64,000 nucleotides of DNA from Nematopogon swammerdamellus. Taxonomy: Eukaryota > Arthropoda > Insecta > Lepidoptera > Adelidae. This document shows positions 1 through 10,375 of the stretch, piece after piece. The DNA lies in contig OX336343.1 in assembly GCA_946902875.1 (NCBI GenBank), positions 23,421,596 to 23,485,595 on the forward strand. Reading direction: 5' to 3'. The notes beneath the pieces are model-generated. The model did not search any database and was not told where the DNA came from. It worked only from the letters and a program-made list of their open reading frames with translations. The first letter of the stretch is position 1. Each line of letters starts with the position of its first letter. A program made the position numbers and the translations under genes.

Positions 1-92
1 GGGGCGTCCCACGCTACGTTTGCTTGTACGTGGCCTCAATTCGAGCACCCGTCTACCCCATCGGTTGCCGCGTCTACGACAGATGTGCCCAG
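1..92. other. Intron 13 sequence, nothing recognised
   Basis: Short unique-looking sequence before a SINE tail; no feature seen. Confidence 0.4.
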
Positions 93-277
93 CCGGTCGG
101 CCCAGTTGGTCGAAACGGCTATGTAAATAGTTCGTGTTTTCCGTCCAGTTCAGTGTGGCCGACATGAAATGAAGGGAAGCACTGACATGGCACCTATTTC
201 ACCAGGTGTTATGGGCTGGCATCGCGGATGTTGTAGATGATGTAGCCAACCGTGTCAGCGTCCATAAAAAAAAATTA
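93..277 (+). repeat. SINE tail (shared 3' body), 5' truncated
   Basis: Contains the body common to the SINEs in this window: GAAACGGCTATGTAAATAGT, TTTCCGTCCAGTTCAGTGT, GTTATGGGCTGGCATC, and an ending in CATAAAAA. It lies 19 bp from the exon 13 donor. Confidence 0.8.
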
Positions 278-296
278 ATTAAAAAAGTTAACTCAC

Positions 297-438
297 GCGG
301 CTGGTCGCCCTGGTTGCCCACGTCGGGCGTGTGCGGCGTGTCGAAGTTGTGGTCGGAGCTCTGCGTCTCCCACGAGTCGTCCGACGCGGAGCCCTCGCTG
401 CCCCATAGCTCACCCTCCTCCGAGTCGTACTCGCCCAC
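297..438 (-). CDS. UBE2O: UBE2O-like exon 13 (last exon inside the window)
   Basis: 142 bp, entering phase 0 and leaving phase 1, acceptor CGTCAG and strong donor GTGAGT. It encodes VGEYDSEEGELWGSEGSASD and DDSWETQSSDHNFDT, aligning with the acidic YDSVEG...DDSDSWETDN stretch before the helical region of UBE2O. The gene continues off the left edge. Confidence 0.87.
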
Positions 439-469
439 CTGACGTTTTCATCGGGATCATGATTCATCG

Positions 470-923
470 CAGGGTTCGTAAACGTTAGAAAAAATATCCG
501 TGCACTAACGTTTTGAAAGGTTGATTTTGGTAGCGTTTGAAGAAACCGTTTGCAAACTAACATAAAACTAACGTTAGAAATAACCCTACGCGCAAACGTT
601 ATTTCTATCAAAACGCTAGAGCGCCGCGGCGGCGCGGCGGCAGCCTACCTAACTGACTGAATTGATAGTTTAAACGTTAGTTGAATCGTTATTTTGTTTC
701 GTTATTATCATTTCGCTATGGCAGCGGTTTTCGTGTGGGGGGGGGAAATAACTATCACTAACACAAACGAATAGAATAACGTTAGTTTAACGATTTTCAA
801 ACGTTTGGCGGGTAGCGTTTGATAAATTTCAAACGTTAGTTTGCCTTCGTTATTTTTTTAGTGATAGTTTTTATTTTGATAGTCTCCTAACGTTTGCGCG
901 AAATAACGTTATTACGATCCCTG
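470..923. mobile_element. hAT-like non-autonomous element, 454 bp
   Basis: Inverted ends CAGGGTTCGTAA and TTACGATCCCTG are flanked by an exact 8-bp duplication, ATTCATCG (462-469 and 924-931). The interior repeats AACGTT-type palindromes many times. CA...TG ends with 8-bp duplications are the hAT hallmark. It sits just upstream, in transcription sense, of the exon 13 acceptor. Confidence 0.85.
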
Positions 924-931
924 ATTCATCG

Positions 932-1370
932 GGACGGGAATGGAGCGGGAATATTTTGCACATTGCTAGCAATTGTTTATTCATCATAAGGCTGCGATCA
1001 GATTTGTCACATTTTATATTTTAACATTCCGCCAGTTCGATTATCTATCACAGTGAAGAACTGGCAAGAAACTTCACTGGAAATTTTTTCAATGTTCACT
1101 TACAAAAAAATTTGCCACTACATAAACACACATGTGCTAATCAGCTATCGCCTACCATCTGTGTGGATTCCAATATTAAAATTCATATTTATTTATTATA
1201 AATTTCGACAATTACATATTTACAGATAAATTTTTATTTCGTTGTACCAAGTGGTTAAACCTTTACAAATTAAAAAACTCCAAATCTTCCATCTGTCTGT
1301 AATGTCCATTCCATTTTAACTCGAGAAGAGCTCAATCGACTCATTTATGTGGTTTTCACTAATGTCATGG
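932..1370. other. AT-rich intron 12 sequence, nothing recognised
   Basis: No ORF, repeat copy or inverted repeat was recognised. Confidence 0.4.
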
Positions 1371-1378
1371 GGGTTAAC

Positions 1379-1675
1379 CACAGAGCATCGAATACCGCGC
1401 GCGCCTCTCCTAGAGGCGAAAGTAATAATAATATTTGAAACCCAATAACTGCACGCAGCGCTGGTAGCGCTTCGTATGTGTGTGTGTGTGTGTGTGTGTT
1501 AGTATCGACACTACACACAAAGAGGAGCAAGTTAGGCACACGCACAAAACAAATGCAAACGCACAACACACATATGTAAGTCTTAGGCCACGCCCACAGG
1601 CTTCAACGGCGTTGTAGGGAAATCACGCTCAGGGCGTCTCTAGGAGGGGGCGCGCGCGGTATTCGATGCTCTGTG
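1379..1675. mobile_element. hAT-like MITE, 297 bp
   Basis: Perfect inverted ends (CACAGAGCATCGAATACCGC and its complement) and an exact 8-bp duplication GGGTTAAC (1371-1378, 1676-1683). It contains a (TG)n tract at about 1475-1499. Because the flank contains TTAA it can be mistaken for piggyBac, but the 8-bp duplication leaves perfect ends. The same terminus occurs in a 53-bp palindrome at 9774-9826. Confidence 0.82.
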
Positions 1676-1683
1676 GGGTTAAC

Positions 1684-2170
1684 GCATGTTGGTTGGCCAC
1701 TAGTTGGCGCCACTTTGTCGTAAGGTGCAGAGAACTCTCAATGGCCATAACAAATTTTGTGCTTTGGGGTTTTCTCGCAATTATCTCTACATTTCAGCAA
1801 ATTTCCGAAGTTATAATCATGTACGGGTTAATGCGTGTGGTCGATTCGCCGCTGGGTGTATTTTCGCATCCGCATGCATTGGTTGCTCAGTTATACACTG
1901 CTGCCCGGTCACGCGGAAAAAAGGTCATAGAACCATCTTTCTATTGCGCAGGTGTTTGCAGCAGGCACGGAGTAACGGAGCAGACTCTTTGCCTTTTTGG
2001 GGTGGTTCCTATTTTCCACATTTATGTAAGAGAGCTAACACTGAAACAATGCCCTTTTTTCCGTGTGGTCGGAAAGCACAGCACAGAAAGAACTCCACAG
2101 CAGTCAGTATGTAGATGATCACTATGATTGTTTATGATTACGAGTTTCAAATGAATGTGTATCGAAGTAC
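1684..2170. other. Intron 12 sequence, no gene recognised
   Basis: Two overlapping open frames occur here, but they lack any family similarity, splice context or coding bias. Probably old repeat DNA. Confidence 0.4.
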
Positions 2171-2257
2171 CTTGTATAAATCCTGGGGCCAGCACATGCT
2201 GGTGTGACCGTCGACCCACCAGACCTTGACCCGGCCCGAAGGGAAGTTGTCCATCAC
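2171..2257 (-). CDS. UBE2O: UBE2O-like exon 12
   Basis: 29 codons, phase 0 at both ends, acceptor TTTGCAG and donor GTACTT. It encodes VMDNFPSGRVKVWWVDGHTS and WPQDLYK, equivalent to the vertebrate RVDVSSKVEVVWADNS...LPQHLYNI block. It is too short for ordinary ORF calling. Confidence 0.88.
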
Positions 2258-2369
2258 CTGCAAAGACCAAGTCACTACCTTCACAAAAGGGTTAACAGTA
2301 GGAAAGGGCATTAAAATATTTTTGATTTTGATTTTCGAAGATTTCCGACATTTAGAAGATTGCAGGTGA

Positions 2370-2600
2370 ATAATGGAAGAGATTTACGGAGTGAATGCGA
2401 GTGGAAAAGTCGAAAAAGTTCGCCCCAGATTCACGTATCTAGATCAGCGCAGACATGCACTTAAAAAGCGTCAAATGCGTAGTACCCACAACGGAAGAGC
2501 ATGTGATGAAGGAGTGTGGAAGAGGCGGCAGAGGTGTGTCAGGATTGTGGTGCGTTAAGTTCCAATGTCTCTCTGCCCACCCCTATGTATGTTGGATGTT
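2370..2600 (+). pseudogene. LINE 3' relic (RTE-like C-terminus)
   Basis: Broken frames contain RPRFTYLDQRRHALKK and a downstream RGVSGLWC-type segment. The same sequence family is better preserved at 10376-10600. Decayed; host intron 11. Confidence 0.5.
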
Positions 2601-3297
2601 TTTAGAGCTAGAGGTTGGATGCTCAGGCAGACAATTGGTCCTCTGAGGCCAATCCAATTTGGGAACCCCAGTTGGCAATTTTTTTTTTATGTTAACCAAC
2701 ATGGGTTGTTGTGCCCAATGACCAATGGTGCAGTCGACAGAGACAAAACCACCTCTCCTCGAAAAACAATTACGGACTGTTTGGTAGGCTGTCTAGCCTG
2801 TTGAAACAAAGTTTGAAAACACCCAGGTTAAAGCATTCAGGAAACGCACTCGCCGGAAGACAGTTCAATACCTTAGCTTTATCACAAAAAAAAACGATTT
2901 CGAGAACCGAAGGGTTCTCAATAGCCCAATGTCAACAACAAAAGGGTGCTGAGTCACTGCGAAGAGTGCTGCGAAGATAGGACGGGTGGCAGGGAATAAG
3001 GGATGCTAGTTCCTCAAAGCAGCGCCCGTAGTAGTAACTGTAAAACTGACTAAGCGAACCTACAATCTCGCCTGTGACTCAAGATACTCCGGAACATCTA
3101 TAAGTTTCGGGTCCAAGGACGCAAGCAGATATTGGAGACTAACTAAATAGCTGCTACCTTCATCCTCGCACAAGTGGCCCCTTCTAAGTGTCTTTCATCT
3201 TGCTCGTGCACACATGGTGCACAGACAGATGAAACTAACACTGGTTACCAGCTTCCCTCTACTACCAAATAATAATATATGTAGAGGAAGACCTCAC
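2601..3297. other. Intron 11 sequence with old repeat fragments
   Basis: A piece around 2840-2990 resembles the segment near 33790-33860 (chromosomal repeat with GAGCCCAATAT-like text). No gene or intact element. Confidence 0.4.
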
Positions 3298-3433
3298 CTG
3301 GCCGGCGGTGCAGCCGGCGTCCTGGCCGGTGAAGTTGGCGACGCGGATGACGACGGTGCCGGGCCGGTACTGGAAGTCCGGGTGGTCCTTCAGATCGTAC
3401 ACGCTCACCTCCGACTCCGACATCAGCTGAGGC
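3298..3433 (-). CDS. UBE2O: UBE2O-like exon 11
   Basis: 136 bp, phase 2 to 0, acceptor GCGCAG and donor GTGAGG. It encodes MSESEVSVYDLKDHPDFQYR then VVIRVANFTG and ends TAGQV-like, matching vertebrate VSVYDIADHPDFRFRTTDIV. A second acceptor (CCTCAG) 7 bp downstream is compatible with the alternative exon 10 donor. Confidence 0.9.
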
Positions 3434-3586
3434 CTGCGCATCATACACCATATCATTTACATCTAAATCACATAGGCGGAAATTAAAGGTTTTTCTTTAT
3501 TTTAGTGTTTAGTTTCTTTTCTTTATTTATCTATGTACTAAATATGGAACTATAAATATGAGTTGTGGATTTCTATTCACGTCATT

Positions 3587-3663
3587 GTCAGTAGCTCAGT
3601 GATGCGATCGCTCGACTGTCGTTCGTGATCATAAGCACATCTGGGGTCAGCGGGGTCAGTAAA
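3587..3663 (+). repeat. tRNA-derived SINE head fragment
   Basis: GTAGCTCAGTGATGCGATCG followed by CGTGATCATAAGCACATCTG matches the head of the full copy at 35152. It lacks the 3' body. Confidence 0.7.
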
Positions 3664-3698
3664 GGCCAGTATCAACACAGAAAACCACAGCTACTCAC

Positions 3699-4130
3699 AC
3701 AGGCTCATCGGCGCTCGTGTACGTGCGGTACCACTTCACGATGGCGGTCCTGCCGTGATGGTCCACCTTCTGCACGACACCGTAGTCGCGGTGGGAGGAC
3801 TGCGCGCTGCCGTCGTCGCCCGACGCAGCGCCGCTCACCACGAAGTCGCCGGGGAAGCACTCCTGCCCGTCCAGGTGGTGTATCGGGTAGAGCTGAGTGG
3901 ACGGTATGCCGGTCTCGATGGTGCCGTCCTGCCAGACGACCTCCGCGCGGCTGCTCGTGTGCAGGGTCTCCACGACGACTCTCGAGCCGGGCTGCGGCGG
4001 CGGCGCGGCGGGCGCGCGGCGCACCGCTCTCTTGAGCCGCTTGCCGCGGAGCAGGCGGACGGCGAGCTGCGGCGAGCGCTTGCCGCGAGTGGACGCCGCG
4101 CTCGAGCAACGGCTCGACCACGTCGCACCG
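3699..4130 (-). CDS. UBE2O: UBE2O-like exon 10 (CR2 block)
   Basis: 432 bp, phase 2 to 2, acceptor GTTCAG and donor GTGAGT. It starts with a basic stretch, then RVVVETLHTSSRAEVVWQDG, YPIHHLDGQECFPGDFVV, DYGVVQKVDHHGRTAIVKWY. These are the best-conserved UBE2O motifs (VMWQDGS, FPVHHLD, CPGDFVV, YGVVQSGDHIGRT in vertebrates). An alternative donor one codon earlier is possible if exon 11 starts at a later acceptor. Confidence 0.93.
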
Positions 4131-4149
4131 CTGAACATTCACTTTATTA

Positions 4150-4385
4150 TAATATGTTTTCAAAGCAAGCGGCTGAGTGTCGACGCGGTGTTGGCTTGAC
4201 TCTCTCGATCTCAGGGTCTGAGGTTCAAATACAGCCGACAAGAATGAGAACAGCTATCTCAGTGAATGGTTTCAAAAATCAACTTGACAAACATTTGTTA
4301 AATATAAACAAAAAATAAAAAAAAACACTCATAATAATATAAAAAAAATGAAAAAAGAAATATATAAATAAGATCTATCATAAAA
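4150..4385 (+). pseudogene. CR1-like LINE 3' end, part 1 (split by the 5.9-kb transposon)
   Basis: Encodes the family C-terminus ISVNGFKNQLDKHLLN and then an A-rich 3' UTR. It continues after the transposon at 10317, where the sequence matches the 3' UTR of the intact LINE at 28660. Confidence 0.7.
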
Positions 4386-5212
4386 CAGTGCACCATTGAT
4401 TTTATAGGGGGAGTCAGATGTACCGTCAGCGATGTTTTAAAGGTAACATGAAATTAGTCTTCAATTATGTCCTAAGATGGCGCCAGGAGTATCGAATTTG
4501 AATTAAATAATTATTATATTTTTAAATCTGCTAATTATAGAACGATGCTAAGTGGGAACAGCATAGTTAAATTTAAAGATTATTTTATATTAAGTAGAAA
4601 TTTCAAAATAGTGTATTTTAAGGTTTTCATAATTTTTCCAATAAATATTTTCATGTTTTGTCAGTCCGTGAGCTTGGCGGATAAAATGTATAATTTCGCC
4701 GCTTCTGCATCATAGATGTCAGACCAAAGTTAAGTTGTCCTATTTGTCTATAGATGGCATGCCTATTTCTTATTATATTTTTAGTTGCCAAATACCAAGA
4801 GGGTGAGTTTAATGTCTTTGCCAAATACCCACCAACCAAACCTGCGTGCAATTCAAATACGCGCGTGCGGTTAGGATAAAGTGGAGATACCTTCTTTAAA
4901 ATTATATTTTTTTACCTCACCACCTTTGAAAACGGAAACAAACACGATGGATTAAATATAATAATAATAATAAAAATCGTTAGCCATTTATAAGAAAATC
5001 GACCTCAACGAAATAATTTGTATGACAGCTACCCTTATTTTTTTTAATTAAAAAAAACTAAAAAAGGTACCCCTAGATTATCATTTCAAACTACTAAATA
5101 CGAATTTTGAACGAAATCGGTTGAGCAGTTTAGGCACAAGGTCGCTGGACGGACACACACACACACACACACACACATACATGTTTCTCAAAACCACTTT
5201 TTTGGGATCGTT

Positions 5213-5553
5213 GACAGATATATAGCCCAAATCTGTACTGTGTGGGGCCGGTACTTTAAAAGAATAGCCCCACTGCATCTCTCCCCGTGTATGTCGTAAA
5301 AGGCGACTAAGGGATATGACCCCCTTCTTATATTACTAGGTGGTAGGGTTTAACCCGCCCGGGTTGGTACCACCGCACTGAATGAAAGGTCGGTCCAAAC
5401 GGCTATGTAAATAGTTTGTGTTTTCCGTCCAGTTCAGTGTAGTCGGCACGACCGAAGGGAAGCACTGACGTGGCACCAAGTTCACCCGGTGTTATGGGCT
5501 GACATCACGGATGTTGTAGGGGATGTAGCCAACCGTGTCAGTTTCAATAAAAA
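5213..5553 (+). repeat. SINE (type B head) inside the 5.9-kb element
   Basis: Starts TGTGTGGGGCCGGTACTTTA, contains GCATCTCTCCCCGTGTATGT, then the shared SINE body and a poly-A tail. The equivalent copy is at 43367-43680. Confidence 0.85.
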
Positions 5554-6189
5554 AAAAAAAAATCAGTCGCATTCTCAACTTCGACATTTTGGACGATCAC
5601 AATACTTCCTTTCTCCTTACAGTCGCTCGAAAGTAAAAAGCCACCTCCATAGTTTTTAGCCGTTGCGGTAATTTATCGATCGACGCGCGACGTTCGCTTG
5701 TTTTGGAACACGCAAATGTTTGCGTGGAGCGTGCAGGCAAGCGATACGGGTTACTGCGCGTGGAAAAAGGATGACACAATATCGATGCGATCTCTTGAGA
5801 CGGTCGGTTCTGTATTCACGCGATACGCACACTACCATAATCGCGGTGTCTCGTTTTAGTAATAGTTGAAGTATGAACAAAATGTCTTTGAGTATGAAGT
5901 CCGGGCACCGAATTAAAAAAAGTTGAGTCCAGGGCTATTTTTTCCATCTACGATGCTGCTGGTGGTGTTATACCAAAGAGATTAAAAGAGGGTGGGTTTA
6001 ATGTATTTGTGATAAGCTTTACAGAATATATAAGTCAATGATATTTTATATAAAATTGTAAAATTGTAGATTTTACCGACGACGACACGACAACGAATAA
6101 AATAAAAAAATAGTAAATCTGATTTAAATGCAAAATTGATAATAAACCATCGCTTCTCTTATATTCTCTATCTTTTTCGGGAGGAAGGA

Positions 6190-6560
6190 AGGGATTCCTT
6201 CCTCGCCCATCTCTCACTCACCTCTCTCCCGGTCTTCTCTCCTCGATCCCGCCTTCCTCCCCTCCTTCCCCTCACCCTTCACGGACCCCCTCTTTGCCAC
6301 CTTCCCTTTCGCCCATTCCCTCCCTCTCTCCCTACTTCCCTTCCTCCCCTCATGTCGCCCCTCCTTCCCATCACCCTCGCATTCCATTCCTCCCCTACTA
6401 CCCCTCATCCTGTCCGCAACCCCCTCTTACCCCGCCCCTTCCCCCTTTCAACCTCTCACTCCCTCGATATCCATTCCTCCTCGTTCCCTCTACTACCTCC
6501 CTCCCCCACACCTACCCTCATTCACTAACCCTTCCTCCCTCCATACCTCTCCTCCTCTTC
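6190..6560 (+). repeat. 370-bp polypyrimidine tract
   Basis: Almost pure C/T on the plus strand. Long open frames here (Pro/Ser/Leu-rich) are compositional artefacts. It is duplicated at 44323-44693 because it travels inside the transposon. Confidence 0.9.
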
Positions 6561-6561
6561 T

Positions 6562-6880
6562 TCTTTTTTTTATGGAAACTGACATGGTTGGATACATCAC
6601 CTACAACATCCGTGATGTCGGACATGTCGTGCCGGCTATACTGAACTGGACGAAAAAAAACGAAAAAACTATTTACATCAAATCTCTTTGATTTACATAG
6701 CCGTTTCGACGTACGTTTTATTCAGTGCGGTGGTACCAACCCTAGTAAGGTAAGAAGGGAAGGGTGCTACAGTTTTACGTGGAATCCGAACCACGGTCAG
6801 CCTCAAATGGTCGAGCGGTCACCCATCCAAGTGTTGACCGCGCCCAGGGTTGCCTGCACCACTGAGCTACCCAGGCTGAC
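6562..6880 (-). repeat. tRNA-headed SINE inside the 5.9-kb element
   Basis: Reverse complement of the tRNA-headed SINE: poly-T, shared body, then GGTCAGCC and CACTGAGCTACCCAGGCTGA. Copy 2 equivalent at 44695-45013. Confidence 0.85.
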
Positions 6881-7331
6881 AAACGTACCTCCCACCCACT
6901 CCCCCTTCTTTTCTCTCCCCCTTCCTCTTCCTGACCATTATTCATTATTTCTTACCAAAAGCAGTAACTATTGAGTAATCTGTGCCAAAAGCCTAGATAA
7001 TAAATTTTCATATCCTTACCTAGAGAAATCATGGATTCCCCATACAAAAACTTTCACCCCTATTTCACCCCTTATTTTTAGGTTTCCGTATCCCTGTACG
7101 GAAGCCTATTACTAAGCCTCCGCAGTCTGTCTGTCCGTCCGTCCGTTTGTCTATCCGAGGGCTGTATCTCTTGAACCGTAATAGGAAGCCCGTTGAAATT
7201 TTCACAGAATATGTGTTACTATAGCGGATATAACAACAAATAAGCGGAGCTAGGTACAACCCAAGTACAACCAAAGAGTTTGTAAATTCTTTGGACCGGA
7301 GTAAAACCGCAAACAGGAAATTACAATCTTA

Positions 7332-8607
7332 CACGTTCAACGCCACATGAAAAATCCAGTATTTCCGTTTGGGCCACGGGGCTCACCGCTCACCGGTGAG
7401 CCTTTCCTTACTGAACCATTCAGGGCATGGGGGTCACCGGTGAGCCGCGTGAGAGGGCCTACGTAAACGCTTCCTACAAGCCACAGAGCGCAGCTACAAA
7501 GCCAATATGGAAGTGAGCCGCATGGCCTTGTAGTCGAAGCGGACGGCGTGGTTTTCAAATCCAATAGAAACTTGTAGTTTTTTATTAAGTTAATTGTAAC
7601 GATGCTAGGGCTGCTCTTAACGATAAGGTAGAAAATAATATTTGTATTAATAGAATTAATAAAACCAGAAAATAATAAGAAAATATTCGTCAAAATAAAA
7701 ATGAACATAAAATTTTCTTCATTGCCAAATAAGAAGACATTATTTATTACGAAAATAATTTATGAAATTGAACAAAACAAAATATTTATGAAATTGAACA
7801 ATCACAACATTATCACACTTCTTCAAAGGGTTTAACCATAAACAATAAAGAATTATCCGTGAGTCATGTTAAAACAAGGCAAACAAAGGAATGGTTTAGT
7901 TGGGCTGCTTTGGCAATAAGTGGATACTTTTTTCGACTTGGTTTTAGCCTGTTTGCTACCCATTATTGGTACGTTCTTTGCATAACATTGGTGACATGTT
8001 CTTCTCACTTTTCTGGCCAATCCCTCTTTCCTTTCCAGAGTGTGTTTCATTCTCTTCCGCCTTTCTATATGCATTTCATAGTCGCTATCCTCACTCTCCG
8101 ACAAAAGAATTCGACAGCATCTTCTTTTCGTTGGTTGAACTACGTCTTCATAGAATCTATTCCGAAACTACGGTTCAGAAGATCTATCTCGATGTTTTCT
8201 AACTGCGTTAGCGCTTCTTGTGTTAACTCGAAATCTTCAAAATAATCATTTTTGGCGAGAAAAGCGTAAAACATCCTCAATTGTCGACGCAGCCGGACCG
8301 GGATTGATCGCTGCGTCCGCGGCGCGCGCGTAACGGGTGGGCCGCGGCGTGACCCCGCGGCTCCAGCCAACAGAAAAATACAAATCCTTCATAGGAGGCC
8401 ACACGATCCACCCGTGAGCCTTCTGCTATATCTCGAAAATTAGACGGTAAAAGTCGCAAATTTTTATTTTCCTTACAAATTACCGCATTTTATAAACTTT
8501 GTGATGAAAATCTCAAGTTGATGAAAATTACGGATATAATGAGTTTGGCTTGGCCCGAACCGAAAAGTACGCTAGGCCCACCGGTGGGTCGTATGGCGTT
8601 CAACGTG
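7332..8607 (-). mobile_element. piggyBac-like remnant nested in the 5.9-kb element
   Basis: Inverted ends ACACGTTCAACGCCA and TGGCGTTCAACGTG, the right one followed by TTAA (8608-8611) and the left preceded by the decayed TTAC. Subterminal palindromes CTCACCGGTGAG (about 7391) and CCCACCGGTGGG (about 8580). It contains a minus-strand ORF resembling a piggyBac C-terminus. An internal-deletion derivative is likely. Confidence 0.6.
7853..8104 (-). pseudogene. piggyBac transposase fragment (C-terminal Cys-rich domain)
   Basis: 83 codons: an acidic start (MSESEDSDYE) is followed by RKVRRTCHQCYAKN, then TYC and FLCLPCF. The paired C-x2-C and C-x2-C spacing is that of the C-terminal zinc-binding domain of piggyBac-like transposases. 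The catalytic DDD region is absent, so the acidic N-terminus may be fused directly to the C-terminus by internal deletion. Identical in copy 2 at 46014-46265. Confidence 0.55.
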
Positions 8608-9479
8608 TTAATTGTGGGCTGATTTTGAAAATTCTTTTTTTGTTTGGTAGGTCATACTTCAGAGGTGCTCCCATTGAAATTTTATTGAAATTGATTGAGC
8701 GGTTTATGAAAAAGCAACAAAATACTATTGGTGTGTGGTTACCTTCAGCAAAACTTTTGTGATGTGGGCTTTTTCAGCAATTTGCAGTTTGACACATGGC
8801 GAATAATTCTGTACCACTTCAACCGATTTCGATTATTCGATTTCGATTATTGTTTTTTATGTAATATTGTTTTAAAAATATAAAACCGACTTAAAAAAAA
8901 TAAACTAGAACTAAAAAGTATTAAATAGGTAGAATAGGTACCTAATATTTTGAAATTTTCTCTGTCATTGTATTGAAATACATGAATCGATATTGTCATT
9001 CATATTCGGACCCTTGTTTCATGAATATTCTAAATTTGAAATCTTTTCCGACCGGCCAGATGCGTTTAATATATTATAATACGAGTACGAGTACCATCGA
9101 GCTGGTCTGATGATGGAGACGGAAGGTGGCCATAGGAACTCCTAAACTACACATGATAAACCCATCGTGTTTGGGCTCGTTGAATTTGTCATCACGAGCA
9201 ATTTACTTTAGACCTAGGAGATTCTCAATTCGACGGTATGTTTTCTTTTTTTGGATGTTTGTTACGCGATTACTCCGTCAATTATTGTGGGCCGATTTTG
9301 AAAATTCTTTTTTTTTGTTTGAAAGGGGATAACCATGACGTGGTTCCATTTTAATTTGGTCGAGATCAGATTGGAAAGCGAGGCGGAATCGCGAGGCCGA
9401 AGGTCGAGCGATTCCGCCGAGTACATTAATAGCAAAAAATTCAAAAAAAAACTGTGAAATAAAAAACTATTTAAAAAAA

Positions 9480-9690
9480 TATATAAAAACCGCCTTCAAA
9501 AATGTATGAAATAAAAAAAATCGAACCCTAGAGTTGAAGGCGGTGCTAAAGCAAGCAAAAATGATACATGAAAGAAAACATGCGTGGATGATATCCTTTG
9601 TGATTTGTGTAGCCTTCTTTAGCACCGCCTTCAACTCTAGGGTTCGATTTTTTTAATTTCATAAATTTTTTAAGGCAGTTTTCATATTTT
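9480..9690. repeat. Foldback hairpin with AGAGTTGAAGGCGGTGCTAA arms
   Basis: The text around AAACCGCCTTCAAAAATGTA and CCCTAGAGTTGAAGGCGGTG recurs in inverted orientation about 100 bp later. Related hairpins occur at 21115-21262 and 21733-21882. Confidence 0.75.
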
Positions 9691-9773
9691 TTTTTACATA
9701 CAATGCTGACATTATTAGAATGAAGAGTGACGAGTATTTGTTTAACTGTTCAACTAAATAAATACGTTCTATC

Positions 9774-9826
9774 CACAGAGCACGGAATACCGCGCGCGCG
9801 CGCGCGGGGGTATTCCGTGCTCTGTG
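9774..9826. repeat. 53-bp palindrome made of two abutting hAT-like ends
   Basis: CACAGAGCACGGAATACCGC, a short GC alternation, then the complement. The end is the same family as the MITE at 1379-1675 but with no interior. A second copy is in the equivalent place in copy 2. Confidence 0.75.
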
Positions 9827-10316
9827 TGGATCTATCTATTAAAAGCGCACAAACAGGAAATTACAATCATAATAATATTTTGTTCCGTATACCAAATAAT
9901 TTTCAAAACATTTTTTTATTTTATTTAATTTGATTATGACAATTAAACTAACACTTCTTGTGTTAGTTTAATTGTAAATTGTCATAATTTTATTATTCAA
10001 ATATAATTAAAAATTTTGGAATTTACATAAATAATGTTCTTTATAAATATAAATGAAAGCGCCATCTTTTGTCTAGTAGCAGTAATTCTACAGCCTAGTG
10101 ACAATTAAAGGTACCTAGATACATGTTGTATTTCAACTAGATAGCGCCCTTAGTATAGAAGTATTAACAAACATTAACGCCACCTGTTTGTTTTACGACA
10201 ACATCAAGAAAAATTATTAACGCCCTCTGTTGGTTTTACGATTTACAACGTTACCAAATTTGTTATATGGAGTGGTCTATCTGTCCCGACAGGGTTATAA
10301 AATCAATGCAGTGCAC

Positions 10317-10375
10317 TCAACACGTGAAGTACACGCATCAGCTGCAAGCTGCTAGCGTATATAAATAAATAAATA
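10317..10375 (+). pseudogene. CR1-like LINE 3' end, part 2
   Basis: TACACGCATCAGCTGCAAGC followed by an (AAAT)n-type tail matches the 3' UTR of the LINE at 28690. It is the other half of the relic at 4150-4385. Confidence 0.7.

Larger units (their letters stand above)
4394..10308. mobile_element. 5.9-kb composite DNA transposon, copy 1 (8-bp target duplication)
   Basis: The ends are inverted: CATTGATTTTATA at the left and TATAAAATCAATG at the right. Target duplication CAGTGCAC flanks it (4386-4393 and 10309-10316). A nearly identical copy with a different duplication lies at 42546-48450. Ends and duplication length suggest hAT, but no hAT transposase was found; the interior is made of passengers: SINEs, a pyrimidine tract, a piggyBac-like remnant and a foldback hairpin. 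The superfamily is therefore inferred. It interrupts an old LINE 3' UTR in intron 9. Confidence 0.88.

Noticed and set aside
1374..1682. piggyBac-like MITE flanked by TTAA
   Set aside because: TTAA placement leaves imperfect ends, whereas the 8-bp duplication GGGTTAAC leaves perfect CACAGAGC ends, so hAT is preferred.
3755..4318. 187-codon plus-strand ORF opposite UBE2O exon 10
   Set aside because: Antisense shadow of a GC-rich coding exon; no start context or family similarity.
6136..6644. Pro/Ser/Leu-rich ORFs of 116-130 codons (repeated at 44269-44777)
   Set aside because: Produced by a polypyrimidine tract that runs into a SINE; no protein similarity.
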